From contig CAZJRB010000045.1 in assembly GCA_964547995.1 (NCBI GenBank), positions 1 to 49,399 on the forward strand: a stretch of 49,399 bases of DNA, read 5' to 3'. Below, in pieces: positions 21,675 to 30,488 of the stretch. A model generated the notes under the pieces. That model ran no database searches, had not been told where the DNA came from, and was given only the letters and a program-made list of their open reading frames with translations. This DNA comes from CAZJRB01 sp964547995. Lineage in GTDB: Bacteria; Planctomycetota; Planctomycetia; Pirellulales; Thermoguttaceae. The position numbers and the translations under genes were made by a program. Within the stretch, counting starts at the first letter, position 1. Each line of letters starts with the position of its first letter.

Positions 21675-23018
21675 TCATCCGTAGGTAATGCCGTACTTCT
21701 TCATCTTCCGCCACAGCGTGCTCTTGTCGATTCCGAGTGTTGCCGCGGTCTTGCCGCGGTGACCGTCGTGCTGGCGCAACGTCTCAAAGATCACGGCTGC
21801 TTCGGCCTCCGGCAATGGGCCCCCGGTCGATTTCAGCTCGTCGGAGTCACGCCCCCAAACTTCCTGCAACAGCTCTCCCGGTAGGCAATCCGCCTCGATC
21901 CGTTTGCTGCGACAGAGTACAACGGCATGTTCGATGACGTTTTGCAGTTCGCGCACATTGCCCGGAAAATCGTAGGCCATTAACACGCCCATCGCCTCTT
22001 CCGAGACTTCCTCGATTTGCTTGCCCTGCTGGGCACAGAACTTACGGATAAAATGATCCGCCAACAACGGGATGTCCTCACGGCGCTCTGCCAAAAAAGG
22101 AAGGGCTATTTTCAAGACGTGAAGTCGGTAGTAGAGGTCTTCGCGAAAGGTTCCTCGCGCGACGAGTTCGGCAAGCGGTTTGTTTGTTGCTGCGACGACG
22201 CGTACGTCTGCCTTGACAAGACCCGTACTGCCAAGCGGCTCATATTCCTTTTCCTGCAGCGCCCGAAGCAACTTGACCTGCAAAGCCGTCGAGATATCGC
22301 CGATCTCGTCGAGAAAAAGTGTTCCACCTTCCGCCAGTGCAAATCGGCCGGGCTTGTCCTTCTTCGCATCCGTAAAGGCCCCCTTCTTGTATCCGAAAAG
22401 TTCCGATTCCAAGAGAGTGTCGGGCAGGGCGCCGCAGTTGACGACCACGTATTTTTGCTCGGCTCGGTTGCTGAGATCGTGAATCGCCTTGGCAAAGAGT
22501 TCCTTGCCGGAACCGGTAGGGCCTTCGATCAAGACCGTGCTGTCGCTTCCGGCAATATCGGGAAGTATTCCCAGGATGCGGCGGATCTCATGGTTCTTGC
22601 TGATGATGTCGTGGTACGTATAGTGTTCATCGATCTCCTTGCGGAGTGCCTCAACCTCCGAGAGATCGCGAAAGGTTTCGACTCCGCCCAAGAGCTTTCC
22701 ATTCTCGTCACGCAGAAGAGCCGTGCTGATACTAACCGGGATTCTCTCGCCGCGACTGTTGAGAATGTTGATCCGCTGAGATATCCGCTGTTGGCCAGTC
22801 TCCATCGTTTCATGTAGAGCGCAACTGTCTTGACAAATACTGGCGTGAAACACGTCGAAGCACTTCTGACCGATCGCTGCGTTGCGGGGGATGCCGGTAA
22901 TCCGCTCGGCCGCCCGATTGAACGACGTGATGTTCCAATCGTCGTCGATCGTGAACACGCCGTCTGCGATCGAGTCGAGAATGATTTCGTGAGTCTGCTC
23001 TTTCGGCGTTTTGCTCAT
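21675..23018 (-). CDS. Sigma-54-dependent activator: PAS + AAA+ + Fis-type HTH
   Basis: 447 residues from MSKTPKEQ. The N-terminal PAS sensor (about 8-110) has the cysteine-bearing segment CFDVFHASICQDSCALHETM, which may sense redox state or bind a metal. The AAA+ core has Walker A IEGPTGSGKELFAKAIH, the sigma-54 contact loop GAFTDAKKDKPG, a substitution from the usual GAFTGA, Walker B GGTLFLDEIGDI and the sensor RVVAATNKPL. The C-terminus TAATLGIDKSTLWRKMKKYG is a Fis-type HTH. It likely acts on the -24/-12 promoter upstream of the NifX-like gene, next to the TTGCA sites. Confidence 0.88.
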   Translation of the reverse strand: MSKTPKEQTHEIILDSIADGVFTIDDDWNITSFNRAAERITGIPRNAAIGQKCFDVFHASICQDSCALHETMETGQQRISQRINILNSRGERIPVSISTALLRDENGKLLGGVETFRDLSEVEALRKEIDEHYTYHDIISKNHEIRRILGILPDIAGSDSTVLIEGPTGSGKELFAKAIHDLSNRAEQKYVVVNCGALPDTLLESELFGYKKGAFTDAKKDKPGRFALAEGGTLFLDEIGDISTALQVKLLRALQEKEYEPLGSTGLVKADVRVVAATNKPLAELVARGTFREDLYYRLHVLKIALPFLAERREDIPLLADHFIRKFCAQQGKQIEEVSEEAMGVLMAYDFPGNVRELQNVIEHAVVLCRSKRIEADCLPGELLQEVWGRDSDELKSTGGPLPEAEAAVIFETLRQHDGHRGKTAATLGIDKSTLWRKMKKYGITYG

Positions 23019-23238
23019 CGCGTACGTCGAAGATGAGGACCGGGATGCGATAGCGAGTGTGGATCTTGTAGATCTGTCCGCGTTTCTCGCACTTCCCGCC
23101 TGCTGCCGCAGCAAATGTCGTGCCAGTCAATGCGTTTCGGACAACCAATCCCCGTTCTCAACAAGCAATCTAGTTGAACAGGGTTGCCAATTTCAGCGTA
23201 CAAAGGAGATGGTGGAAAAGCAAGCGTCTCCATAGTGC

Positions 23239-23267
23239 TTGACAGATATGCCGATCTACGATACCAT
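23239..23267 (+). promoter_or_regulatory. Sigma-70-type promoter
   Basis: TTGACA (23239-23244), 17-base spacer, TACCAT (23262-23267). About 36 bases before the small secreted protein gene. Confidence 0.6.
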
Positions 23268-23303
23268 TATGGCAGTGGCCCTACCCATCTGAGGGGTGAC
23301 AGC

Positions 23304-23714
23304 ATGTCTGTGCGAAAACGCCTCTTTGCGATTCTGCTGGCGACCAACTACCTCTTTCTCACAGTTGTCGGTTCACTCCTGCATCATCCCTCCCATGTTT
23401 GCGGGGAATGCAACGGCCACTCCGGCGCGATCCCCTGCGCCCTTCTGGAAGAATCCTGCTGCCGTCCTCACGAAACAGACGACCATTGCACGCGGAAAAG
23501 CGAACACTCCGATGAGCAGATGCCGGCGAACTCCTCGGAACATCAGAATTGTCCCATCTGCCGTTTCTTGGCCAATAGCCCGATGATTGCCGGTCACGTG
23601 CCGGACGTGACCTGGACGGCGCTGGAGTTCGCAACTTCTCCTGCGACGCCTCCTCCTCCCATCGTCCACGTCAGGCATGTCTGGCAAAGCCGTGCCCCGC
23701 CGGCGGTCGCATAG
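23304..23714 (+). CDS. Secreted Cys/His-rich protein (DUF2946-like)
   Basis: 136 residues. The N-terminal hydrophobic signal RLFAILLATNYLFLTVVGSL is followed by HHPSHVCGECNGHSG, CCRPHETDDHC and the paired-cysteine motif SSEHQNCPICRFLANSP, then a Pro-rich end. The CxxC-x-LA motif resembles DUF2946 proteins, sometimes linked to metal handling. ATG 23304 follows GAGGGGTGAC. Function unknown; the His/Cys content suggests metal binding. Confidence 0.65.
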   Translation: MSVRKRLFAILLATNYLFLTVVGSLLHHPSHVCGECNGHSGAIPCALLEESCCRPHETDDHCTRKSEHSDEQMPANSSEHQNCPICRFLANSPMIAGHVPDVTWTALEFATSPATPPPPIVHVRHVWQSRAPPAVA

Positions 23715-23825
23715 GCATCTTTCTTGTTCAATTTCCATGATGTCTGGTGCTGCGCGTGCATCGGGTTGATGCACCTGCACTGGAGCATTTCGTGGTAGAT
23801 TGTAGATTGTTTTTGGGAGAACGAC

Positions 23826-24743
23826 ATGTCTATACAGCGGACTGCATTTACCTTGGTCGAGTTGCTGGTGGTCGTTGCGATCATCGGCATCCTGATTGCC
23901 CTGCTGTTGCCGGCAATTCAGGCGGCTCGCGAAGCGGCGCGAACCGCGTCCTGCCGCAATAACATGAAGCAGATCGGAATCGCCCTGCACATGCATCACG
24001 ACACGAAGCATCACTTGCCGGCCGGTTGGACCGCGTACGAACCGGGCACCCGAAACCCGCACTGGTTCGGCGAACCGGGATGGGCGTGGAGTGCCCGAAT
24101 ACTCCCATTCCTTGAAGAGAAGCACCTCTTCGAAGACACGATCCACTTCGATCTGCCCATTACCGACCCGGCCAATGACATTGCCCGTATAATTTCCGTT
24201 AGTTCCTTCCGATGCCCTGCCGATATAGGGGAAAACACCTTCATACTGCAGGGCGGAGGGCCCTATCTCGGTAGCGGCGCCTACACGCCCATCGAACTGT
24301 CGCGGAACAACTATCTCGGTGTCTTTGGCACGGTCGACATCCACATTGTCTGCCCCGGAACCAATTGTATGGGGGACGGAACGTTCTTTCTGAACCGCGG
24401 AGTGTCATTTCGTGAAATCCGCGACGGGCTGAGCAATACCTTTGTGGTAGGCGAACGGTCTTCGGAACGCGCCCCATCGACATGGGTGGGAATGGTAACC
24501 GGCGGGGAACATGCTCCTGCGCGTGTGGTTGGTGTCGGAACGTACCCACCCAACTCCACGGACGCCCCCGTTCACTACTTCCACAACTTCAGCAGTTTCC
24601 ACCCACAGGGAACGCACTTCCTGGCAGGTGACGGCTCCGTCCACATGGTTTCCAACGACATTGACATGAACATTTACCAAGCCGCGTGTACTCGTGCGGG
24701 TAAAGACAGCGCGGGCTCACCCGACGATTGGGCGGGACGCTGA
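23826..24743 (+). CDS. DUF1559 protein with prepilin-type N-terminus
   Basis: 305 residues. The prepilin cleavage/methylation segment AFTLVELLVVVAIIGILIAL leads to LLPAIQAAREAARTASCRNN, the planctomycete DUF1559 hallmark, followed by MKQIGIALHMHHD and the C-terminal SSFHPQGTHFLAGDGSVHMV motif. This family is expanded in planctomycetes, assembled like type IV pilins or pseudopilins and exposed outside the cytoplasm; the exact role is unknown. GGGAGAACGAC precedes the ATG. A 119-base remnant of another reading frame follows. Confidence 0.9.
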   Translation: MSIQRTAFTLVELLVVVAIIGILIALLLPAIQAAREAARTASCRNNMKQIGIALHMHHDTKHHLPAGWTAYEPGTRNPHWFGEPGWAWSARILPFLEEKHLFEDTIHFDLPITDPANDIARIISVSSFRCPADIGENTFILQGGGPYLGSGAYTPIELSRNNYLGVFGTVDIHIVCPGTNCMGDGTFFLNRGVSFREIRDGLSNTFVVGERSSERAPSTWVGMVTGGEHAPARVVGVGTYPPNSTDAPVHYFHNFSSFHPQGTHFLAGDGSVHMVSNDIDMNIYQAACTRAGKDSAGSPDDWAGR

Positions 24744-24862
24744 CTAAAGACGGTTCCTACGTCAGCGGCGCCGCAGGAATCACCGGCGGAAGCCGGACCG
24801 CCGACTATGTGACCTTCGACGTCGGCTCCGGATGCTACTGCTTCGAGATCATTCCCAAGTAA
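24729..24862 (+). pseudogene. Possible C-terminal remnant of a secreted protein
   Basis: In frame with the stop at 24860-24862 it reads GGTLTKDGSYVSGAAGITGG, SRTADYVTFDVGSGCYCFEI and IPK, a plausible protein end, but no start or upstream part exists. Likely a gene fragment left by deletion next to the DUF1559 gene. The chance of a random frame cannot be excluded. Confidence 0.3.
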
Positions 24863-24993
24863 GCAGAGAAAGAAAAACCGGTTGCGTTTGCTGACGCCCC
24901 TTGCAATTCCCCGCCAATCGGCAATAATGACTGTCCTATGCCGCCCTCAGGAGGGACGACTCTTGTCCCGATGAAGTCGCGAGGGAACCGAAA

Positions 24994-27900
24994 ATGGCGG
25001 AGAAGTTCGATCCGTATCACGTGTGGTTGTCAATTTCGCCGGAAGAGCAACCCCCAACGCTCTATCGTCTGCTGGGGCTGCGGCCATTTGAGGACAACCT
25101 CGATGTGATCGAGAACGCCGCCGACCGCCAGATGACCCACCTCCGGACGTACCAGGCGGGCAAACACTCGGCCGAGTCCCAAAAGCTGCTCAACCAGATC
25201 GCCTCCGCCAAACTCAATCTGCTGAAGCCCGAGAAAAAAGCGGAATACGACAAACTACTTCGGGAACAAATGAACCTGGAAGCGGAGTCCGTGTTGGATG
25301 ACGAGTCCTCCGTGCGCCAGGAAGAACTCTCGATGACTCTGGTTGGGTTCTTGGAAGCGATCCAAGCCGAGAAGGAACAGAAAGCCGAGGGAAAGCCCGG
25401 CCACTTCGACCCGTATGAGGAATGGCTGGCCATTGCGCCGGAGGAGCAACCGCCCACGCTCTATCGACTGTTGGGACTTCGGCCGCTGGAAGACAACCGC
25501 AACACGATCAAGGACGCAGCCAAGCGGCGAACGGCCCATCTTCGGGAGTTCGTTTCGGACGAACACGGGGACGAGGCACGGAAGCTGCTGACCCAAGTCT
25601 CTTCGGCCAGACTCACGCTGCTGAATCGGAATAAGAAAGCCGATTACGACAGGTTACTTCGACAGCGGACGAAGTTGGAGGACGAAGGTTCGCAACCGGA
25701 CGAAGAGCTTTCGACCACCTTGGCGGGGTTCCTGGCAGCGGTTGACGTGGAAAAGGCAAAGCCTGCGGAACCACGAAAGCCGCCCAAGCAAAGCGAAGCT
25801 GCTACACCTGCTGATAAGGCGGCTGGGGAACGGCGGTTTATGATCGGTGCAGCGGTTGGGGTCGGTATCCTGTTGCTGCTGGTGATCGCCGTGTTGGCCG
25901 TGAAGTTCGGGGGCGGTAAGCAGGAAGAGAAGCCGAAGGAGGACAATTGGCTAGCCGACATCGGACAGCAGCGTGAATTATCAAGGCCGACAAAGCCGGC
26001 ACCGCCACAGACCCAAAAGCCCACGCCGCCTCCGCGCAAACGTTCCAGCAAGGCGCCTGCGGGAACCGACCGTGTATCTTCGCCTGAAGCACCCGTAAAG
26101 TCGGGCGGTCTTCTTGCTCATTACACATTCGACACGAACGCAAGCGACAGTCAAGGCGGCCACGACGGCAAACTCGTCGGCAACGCGTCCATCGTTAGCG
26201 ACCCTGACCGCGGCGGTGTGCTGCAACTCGACGGCGACGGCGATTACGTGTTGCTCGGGGAGTTCGGTCTGACCGGAGACGGATACTCGGTCGGCTGCTG
26301 GTTCAAGACGAGCGCCACAGGTCACCGAACGATCCTTTCGGCAGCCAGAGGGTCCGGGGGATACGCCATGTTGCTGGAAGCCAAGGAAGGCACACTGCGG
26401 TATCTCCATCGTTTCCCCTTTGGCGGAAGCAGCGGAACGGACATTTATTCGCCTGGTACATATCACGACGGGCGCTGGCACCACGTCCTCGCGGTTAAGG
26501 ATCCCGCGACGACGACACTGTATGTCGACGGGATCAAAGTGGGTTCAGCAGGGAACTCGACGACGTTTAACGCGCCCGTGGAGACTGTAGCCGGGAGACT
26601 GATTGGTGATTCTGGCCCCAGGTTCTTCGCCGGCCAGATCGACGACGTGCGCGTTTACGATCGGGCTCTCAGCCTGCAGGAGGCCGCGGAACTGGCAAAC
26701 CCAACCACCGCCCGACCCGCCGATACGGTTGCCCTTACGCCGGACGGGCTACCCGTGGAACCGCGAACACCTGACCCCGAGTCACCGACGTCTGAATCGG
26801 GAGCACCAACAGCAAAGAAACTTGCCGTCCCACCGCCGGATGAGCAACAGAAGATGGGCGAGGCGATCGAGGGTTCTTACAAGATTTCGGAGGCCCGGTC
26901 GGCGGAAGATAGACTGCGACTTGCCGGGGAATTGTTCGCGGCGGGCAAGAAGTCGCAGGGCGAGCCGGTCGAGAAATTCGTGTTGCTCCGCAAAGCAATG
27001 GAACTTGCCCAAAGCGGCGGCGATGCCGGGTTGATGATGGAAGCTGTCGATGCGATCAGTAACGAGTTTGATGTCAATGCCCTTGATGTCAAGCAGAAGG
27101 TTCTGGCCGGTTTCGCTTCGGGTGCTTCCAATCTTGAAGAGATCAAATCGTTTGTCGAAGCCACTGATCCGGTAATCGACGAGGCAATTGCCGATGGCCG
27201 CTATGATATTGCCGTGAACATCGCCGAGATAGCTTATCGGCTTGCCAGCGGAGAAGGAGATGCGGAGTTACGCAAACGAACCTATGATCGCCGGAACTCG
27301 GTTAGGAAGCTGGCTTTGAAGTGGCAGGGACTAACAGATGCCAGGAACACGTTAAAGACCACCCCCGACAATCCGGCCGCCAATCTGGCCGTAGGACGTT
27401 GGTTCTGCTTCGAGCGAGGTGATTGGAAACAGGGCTTGCCGCATCTTGCGAAGTGCAGCAGCCCCGCCTTGAAAGGCATTGCCGCCCAGGAGGTAAACTC
27501 CCCTCCGGCAACCCCCGATGCCCAGGTCAAGCTCGCCGATGCTTGGTGGAATTTGGCAGAAAAGGTCGAGGGCAAGACGAAGGATTCTTTGATGGCCCAT
27601 GCGGGCCAGTGGTATGGCAAAGCTTTAGATGGTTTACCGGAAGGTTTTGCCAAAGCGAAGGTGAAGAAGAGGTTGGAGGAGGCCGGGGAGGTTGCGGAGG
27701 TTGCTGTGGAAGGGCCGGAGGAGCCGCGTTTTGATCCAACGACCGCTAAGCTCCTGTGGACTCTTGAGGATCATAAGGCTGAAATACGGCGCGTGGCCTT
27801 CAGTCCGCAAGGCTCGATTCTCGCGTCAGCGGGCTTTGACAGCACCATAGGGCTGTGGGACGTCACCACGGGTAAGCTAGAGAAAACACTGTCGGCGCCC

Positions 27901-30357
27901 GAACCGCGTGTATGTACTGTCTGCTTCAGTCCTGACGGTCGCACATTGTTTTCCGGAGGCGGTCAGGAAACATCGGGCACTGGCCCCACTGCTGTTAGTG
28001 TATGGTCTCTGACTACTGGTCGACTCACAAGAAAACTCGATGGGCATAAAGACGCCGTGTGGACTGTCGATTCGAGCCCTGACGGGGCGTTGCTGGCTTC
28101 AGGTGGTCCTGATGCCAGCGTGAAGATTTGGGACATTGCTACGGGCCGCGCGGTCCGAACGTTCACCGGTCACACGGCCAGCGTGCAATCCGTCCGATTC
28201 AGCCCGGATCAGTCGATCCTTGCATCGGGAGGCAACGACAAGAAGATCATCCTATGCGAGTTGGCGACCGGGAAGCTTCGCATTCTGGACGCGGGCGAAG
28301 CAAACATCACAAACCTCGCATTCAGTCCCGATGGCCGGACTCTGGCTTCCGCGAGTGCCGGCGGGGTCGTAGGACTGTGGGATGTACGTACAGGGCAAGC
28401 TCGGCACACACTGAAGGGCCACGCCGGCAACGTTTTCGGTGTCGCATTTTCCCCGGACGGGTCGGTATTGGCGTCGGGAGGCCTTGACAAGGTAGTGAAA
28501 CTCTGGGATCCAGCTACGGGAGAACAGCTTCGCATGCTCGCGGGACACCAAGGCACGGTGTGGTGCGTTGCGTTCTGTCCGGACGGTTCAAAGTTGGCCT
28601 CCGCGAGTGTCGACAAGACAATCAAGATCTGGGGCTTCTCCAAAACCACGGAAACTTCCGCAAGCGCAAGCCGGGTTCGTATTGAAGACTGCACGGTGAC
28701 ATGGAATAGCAAATACTCTCCTGCCCGGTGTGACCCGGGCGATCCTCATTGTAAGCTCCTCAAGCAGAATCCATATACCTTGGGATTTGAAGATTGGACC
28801 GATGAGGGATATGATGACATCTGCCTGCAGTTTGCACAGTTGGCAAACGGTGATATCGAGATTACCGTCGTTGGGTTGAATAGCACGGGCCAGAACGGCA
28901 AATTCAATGTAGTCGCACCAGACGGAAAAGTAATTTCCGGCCTGGAGAATCTTCGTAGAGAGGATGTCGGCACGAAGGGCATTCTCAAAGGCTTCTACAA
29001 AACCACTAAACCCAAGCCAACTCCCACCCCAACCACTACCTCAAAACTCCCCAGAGAATTCTCAATCGACCTCCCCGGCGGGGTGAAGATGGAATTTGTT
29101 CCGATCCCCGCCGGTGAGTTTATGATGGGTTCGTCCAAGGCGGAATTCGAGACCGCCCTGAAGGAAGCGAAAACCAAGCACTCCGGTTTGGCACTCGGCC
29201 TTATTCAAGCCGAGGTCCCTCAACATGACGTTAAGATCACAAGGCCCTTCTATCTGGGCAAATACGAAGTTACCCAGCAGCAGTGGCAGGCAATCATGGC
29301 CGACAACCCGAGCGAATTCAAGGAGCCGGACAATCCCGTCGAAAGGGTGAACTGGAACGACTGCCAGGAGTTCCTCGCAAAACTCAATAAGAAATGCGCG
29401 ACGGCCGGCATGAGGTTTACGTTGCCGACCGAGGCTCAATGGGAATATGCCTGTCGCGCGGGAACGACGACCCGGTACGGCTTCGGCGACGACGAGGCAA
29501 AGCTCGGCGACTACGCCTGGTTCAGCGATAATTCCGAGAAAAAAACGCATCCGGTGGGCCAAAAAATACCCAATGCCTGGGGGCTCCATGACATGCACGG
29601 GAACGTCTGGGAATGGTGTGCCGATTGGTTCTGGGAGGACTATTACAAGCGGTCCCCGACAAACGACCCTACCGGCCCGTCCGGCTCAATTTGCGCGTTT
29701 CGAGGCGGCTTTCGGGGCGGCAGCCGGTGTGATAGCACCGTGGGATGCCGATCCGCACAACGCTACATCAGCCAGCCCGTGAGTCGTTATGGAAACGTCG
29801 GGTTTCGCGTATTGTATTCGCGCAGCAGCGCAGGTGCATCGAGCAGCAAAACGCCTCCTTGCAAGGTATTTCCCGTTGGTCGCTGGGTTCCGCTGCTGAC
29901 TTCGTCGGACAAATTGGTTGGGTGGGGAGGAGTCAATGAGAAGGTGAAGTATTCAAATGGAGTTATTGAGTTGAATGATCGTGGGCTGTCCTACCCTGTC
30001 GTGGCGAAGGATATGATTATCCGTGCCAAGGTAAAGAAAGTCTCGGGAAGCTCGCTTTCTCTTTGGCTTCGCGACGGGTACGAAGGCAAATGGAAGGGAG
30101 ACAACCGATTTGAGATTCTGAAAGCCGTACCTGGGAAAGGTCACGCGAGCCTCAAGAGCTACACAACCCCGCTATCCTATCGTAACGGCTTTGAACTTGG
30201 CTTCGCTGCCATCGGGGATGTGCTAACCGTTTTTGTCAATAGACAGCCGATTATGGAAGTGCGAGACTCGATGTTCAAGGAGGGTAAATCGAGACTGTCG
30301 GCATCCGCTGGCACCTCTCTCTTCCGCGACGTGGAGATCCAAATCTTGAAGAAATAG
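24994..30357 (+). CDS. Giant J-like/LamG/WD40/FGE-sulfatase fusion protein (1787 residues)
   Basis: Domains in order: two J-like repeats (about 5-92 and 136-222; each has a PEEQPPTLYRLLGLRP start), a basic/acidic linker, one membrane helix (about 282-306, GVGILLLLVIAVLAVKFGGG), a Pro-rich linker, a LamG/concanavalin-like domain (about 369-569), a helical region containing NPAANLAVGRW, seven WD40 repeats (about 915-1215), an FGE-sulfatase domain (about 1362-1609, MEFVPIPAGEFMMGSS, FYLGKYEVTQQQWQAIM, HGNVWEWCADWF, GFRVLYS) and a C-terminal 160-residue beta region. The single helix predicts J-like repeats in the cytoplasm and the rest outside. A decayed paralogue is at 2977-5018. Start ATG 24994 follows GAGGGAACC. 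Function unknown; likely a planctomycete scaffold or stress protein. Confidence 0.85.
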   Translation: MAEKFDPYHVWLSISPEEQPPTLYRLLGLRPFEDNLDVIENAADRQMTHLRTYQAGKHSAESQKLLNQIASAKLNLLKPEKKAEYDKLLREQMNLEAESVLDDESSVRQEELSMTLVGFLEAIQAEKEQKAEGKPGHFDPYEEWLAIAPEEQPPTLYRLLGLRPLEDNRNTIKDAAKRRTAHLREFVSDEHGDEARKLLTQVSSARLTLLNRNKKADYDRLLRQRTKLEDEGSQPDEELSTTLAGFLAAVDVEKAKPAEPRKPPKQSEAATPADKAAGERRFMIGAAVGVGILLLLVIAVLAVKFGGGKQEEKPKEDNWLADIGQQRELSRPTKPAPPQTQKPTPPPRKRSSKAPAGTDRVSSPEAPVKSGGLLAHYTFDTNASDSQGGHDGKLVGNASIVSDPDRGGVLQLDGDGDYVLLGEFGLTGDGYSVGCWFKTSATGHRTILSAARGSGGYAMLLEAKEGTLRYLHRFPFGGSSGTDIYSPGTYHDGRWHHVLAVKDPATTTLYVDGIKVGSAGNSTTFNAPVETVAGRLIGDSGPRFFAGQIDDVRVYDRALSLQEAAELANPTTARPADTVALTPDGLPVEPRTPDPESPTSESGAPTAKKLAVPPPDEQQKMGEAIEGSYKISEARSAEDRLRLAGELFAAGKKSQGEPVEKFVLLRKAMELAQSGGDAGLMMEAVDAISNEFDVNALDVKQKVLAGFASGASNLEEIKSFVEATDPVIDEAIADGRYDIAVNIAEIAYRLASGEGDAELRKRTYDRRNSVRKLALKWQGLTDARNTLKTTPDNPAANLAVGRWFCFERGDWKQGLPHLAKCSSPALKGIAAQEVNSPPATPDAQVKLADAWWNLAEKVEGKTKDSLMAHAGQWYGKALDGLPEGFAKAKVKKRLEEAGEVAEVAVEGPEEPRFDPTTAKLLWTLEDHKAEIRRVAFSPQGSILASAGFDSTIGLWDVTTGKLEKTLSAPEPRVCTVCFSPDGRTLFSGGGQETSGTGPTAVSVWSLTTGRLTRKLDGHKDAVWTVDSSPDGALLASGGPDASVKIWDIATGRAVRTFTGHTASVQSVRFSPDQSILASGGNDKKIILCELATGKLRILDAGEANITNLAFSPDGRTLASASAGGVVGLWDVRTGQARHTLKGHAGNVFGVAFSPDGSVLASGGLDKVVKLWDPATGEQLRMLAGHQGTVWCVAFCPDGSKLASASVDKTIKIWGFSKTTETSASASRVRIEDCTVTWNSKYSPARCDPGDPHCKLLKQNPYTLGFEDWTDEGYDDICLQFAQLANGDIEITVVGLNSTGQNGKFNVVAPDGKVISGLENLRREDVGTKGILKGFYKTTKPKPTPTPTTTSKLPREFSIDLPGGVKMEFVPIPAGEFMMGSSKAEFETALKEAKTKHSGLALGLIQAEVPQHDVKITRPFYLGKYEVTQQQWQAIMADNPSEFKEPDNPVERVNWNDCQEFLAKLNKKCATAGMRFTLPTEAQWEYACRAGTTTRYGFGDDEAKLGDYAWFSDNSEKKTHPVGQKIPNAWGLHDMHGNVWEWCADWFWEDYYKRSPTNDPTGPSGSICAFRGGFRGGSRCDSTVGCRSAQRYISQPVSRYGNVGFRVLYSRSSAGASSSKTPPCKVFPVGRWVPLLTSSDKLVGWGGVNEKVKYSNGVIELNDRGLSYPVVAKDMIIRAKVKKVSGSSLSLWLRDGYEGKWKGDNRFEILKAVPGKGHASLKSYTTPLSYRNGFELGFAAIGDVLTVFVNRQPIMEVRDSMFKEGKSRLSASAGTSLFRDVEIQILKK

Positions 30358-30381
30358 CAGCAGGGTAGTACAAGCGAAACA

Positions 30382-30412
30382 CCGGCCCGCTAAACGCCGG
30401 GCTTCGGGCCGG
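30382..30412 (+). terminator. GC-rich hairpin after the giant gene
   Basis: Stem CCGGCCCG / CGGGCCGG closes a loop containing GCCGGGCTTCG, 25 bases after the stop. No T-run follows directly. The convergent kinase gene ends at 30489. Confidence 0.5.
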
Positions 30413-30488
30413 CACGGGGAGAAGCATTACGGGCATTCCAGTGGAGATTCTTCGCTGCGCTCAGAATGACATTCCTGAAACCCGTAAG

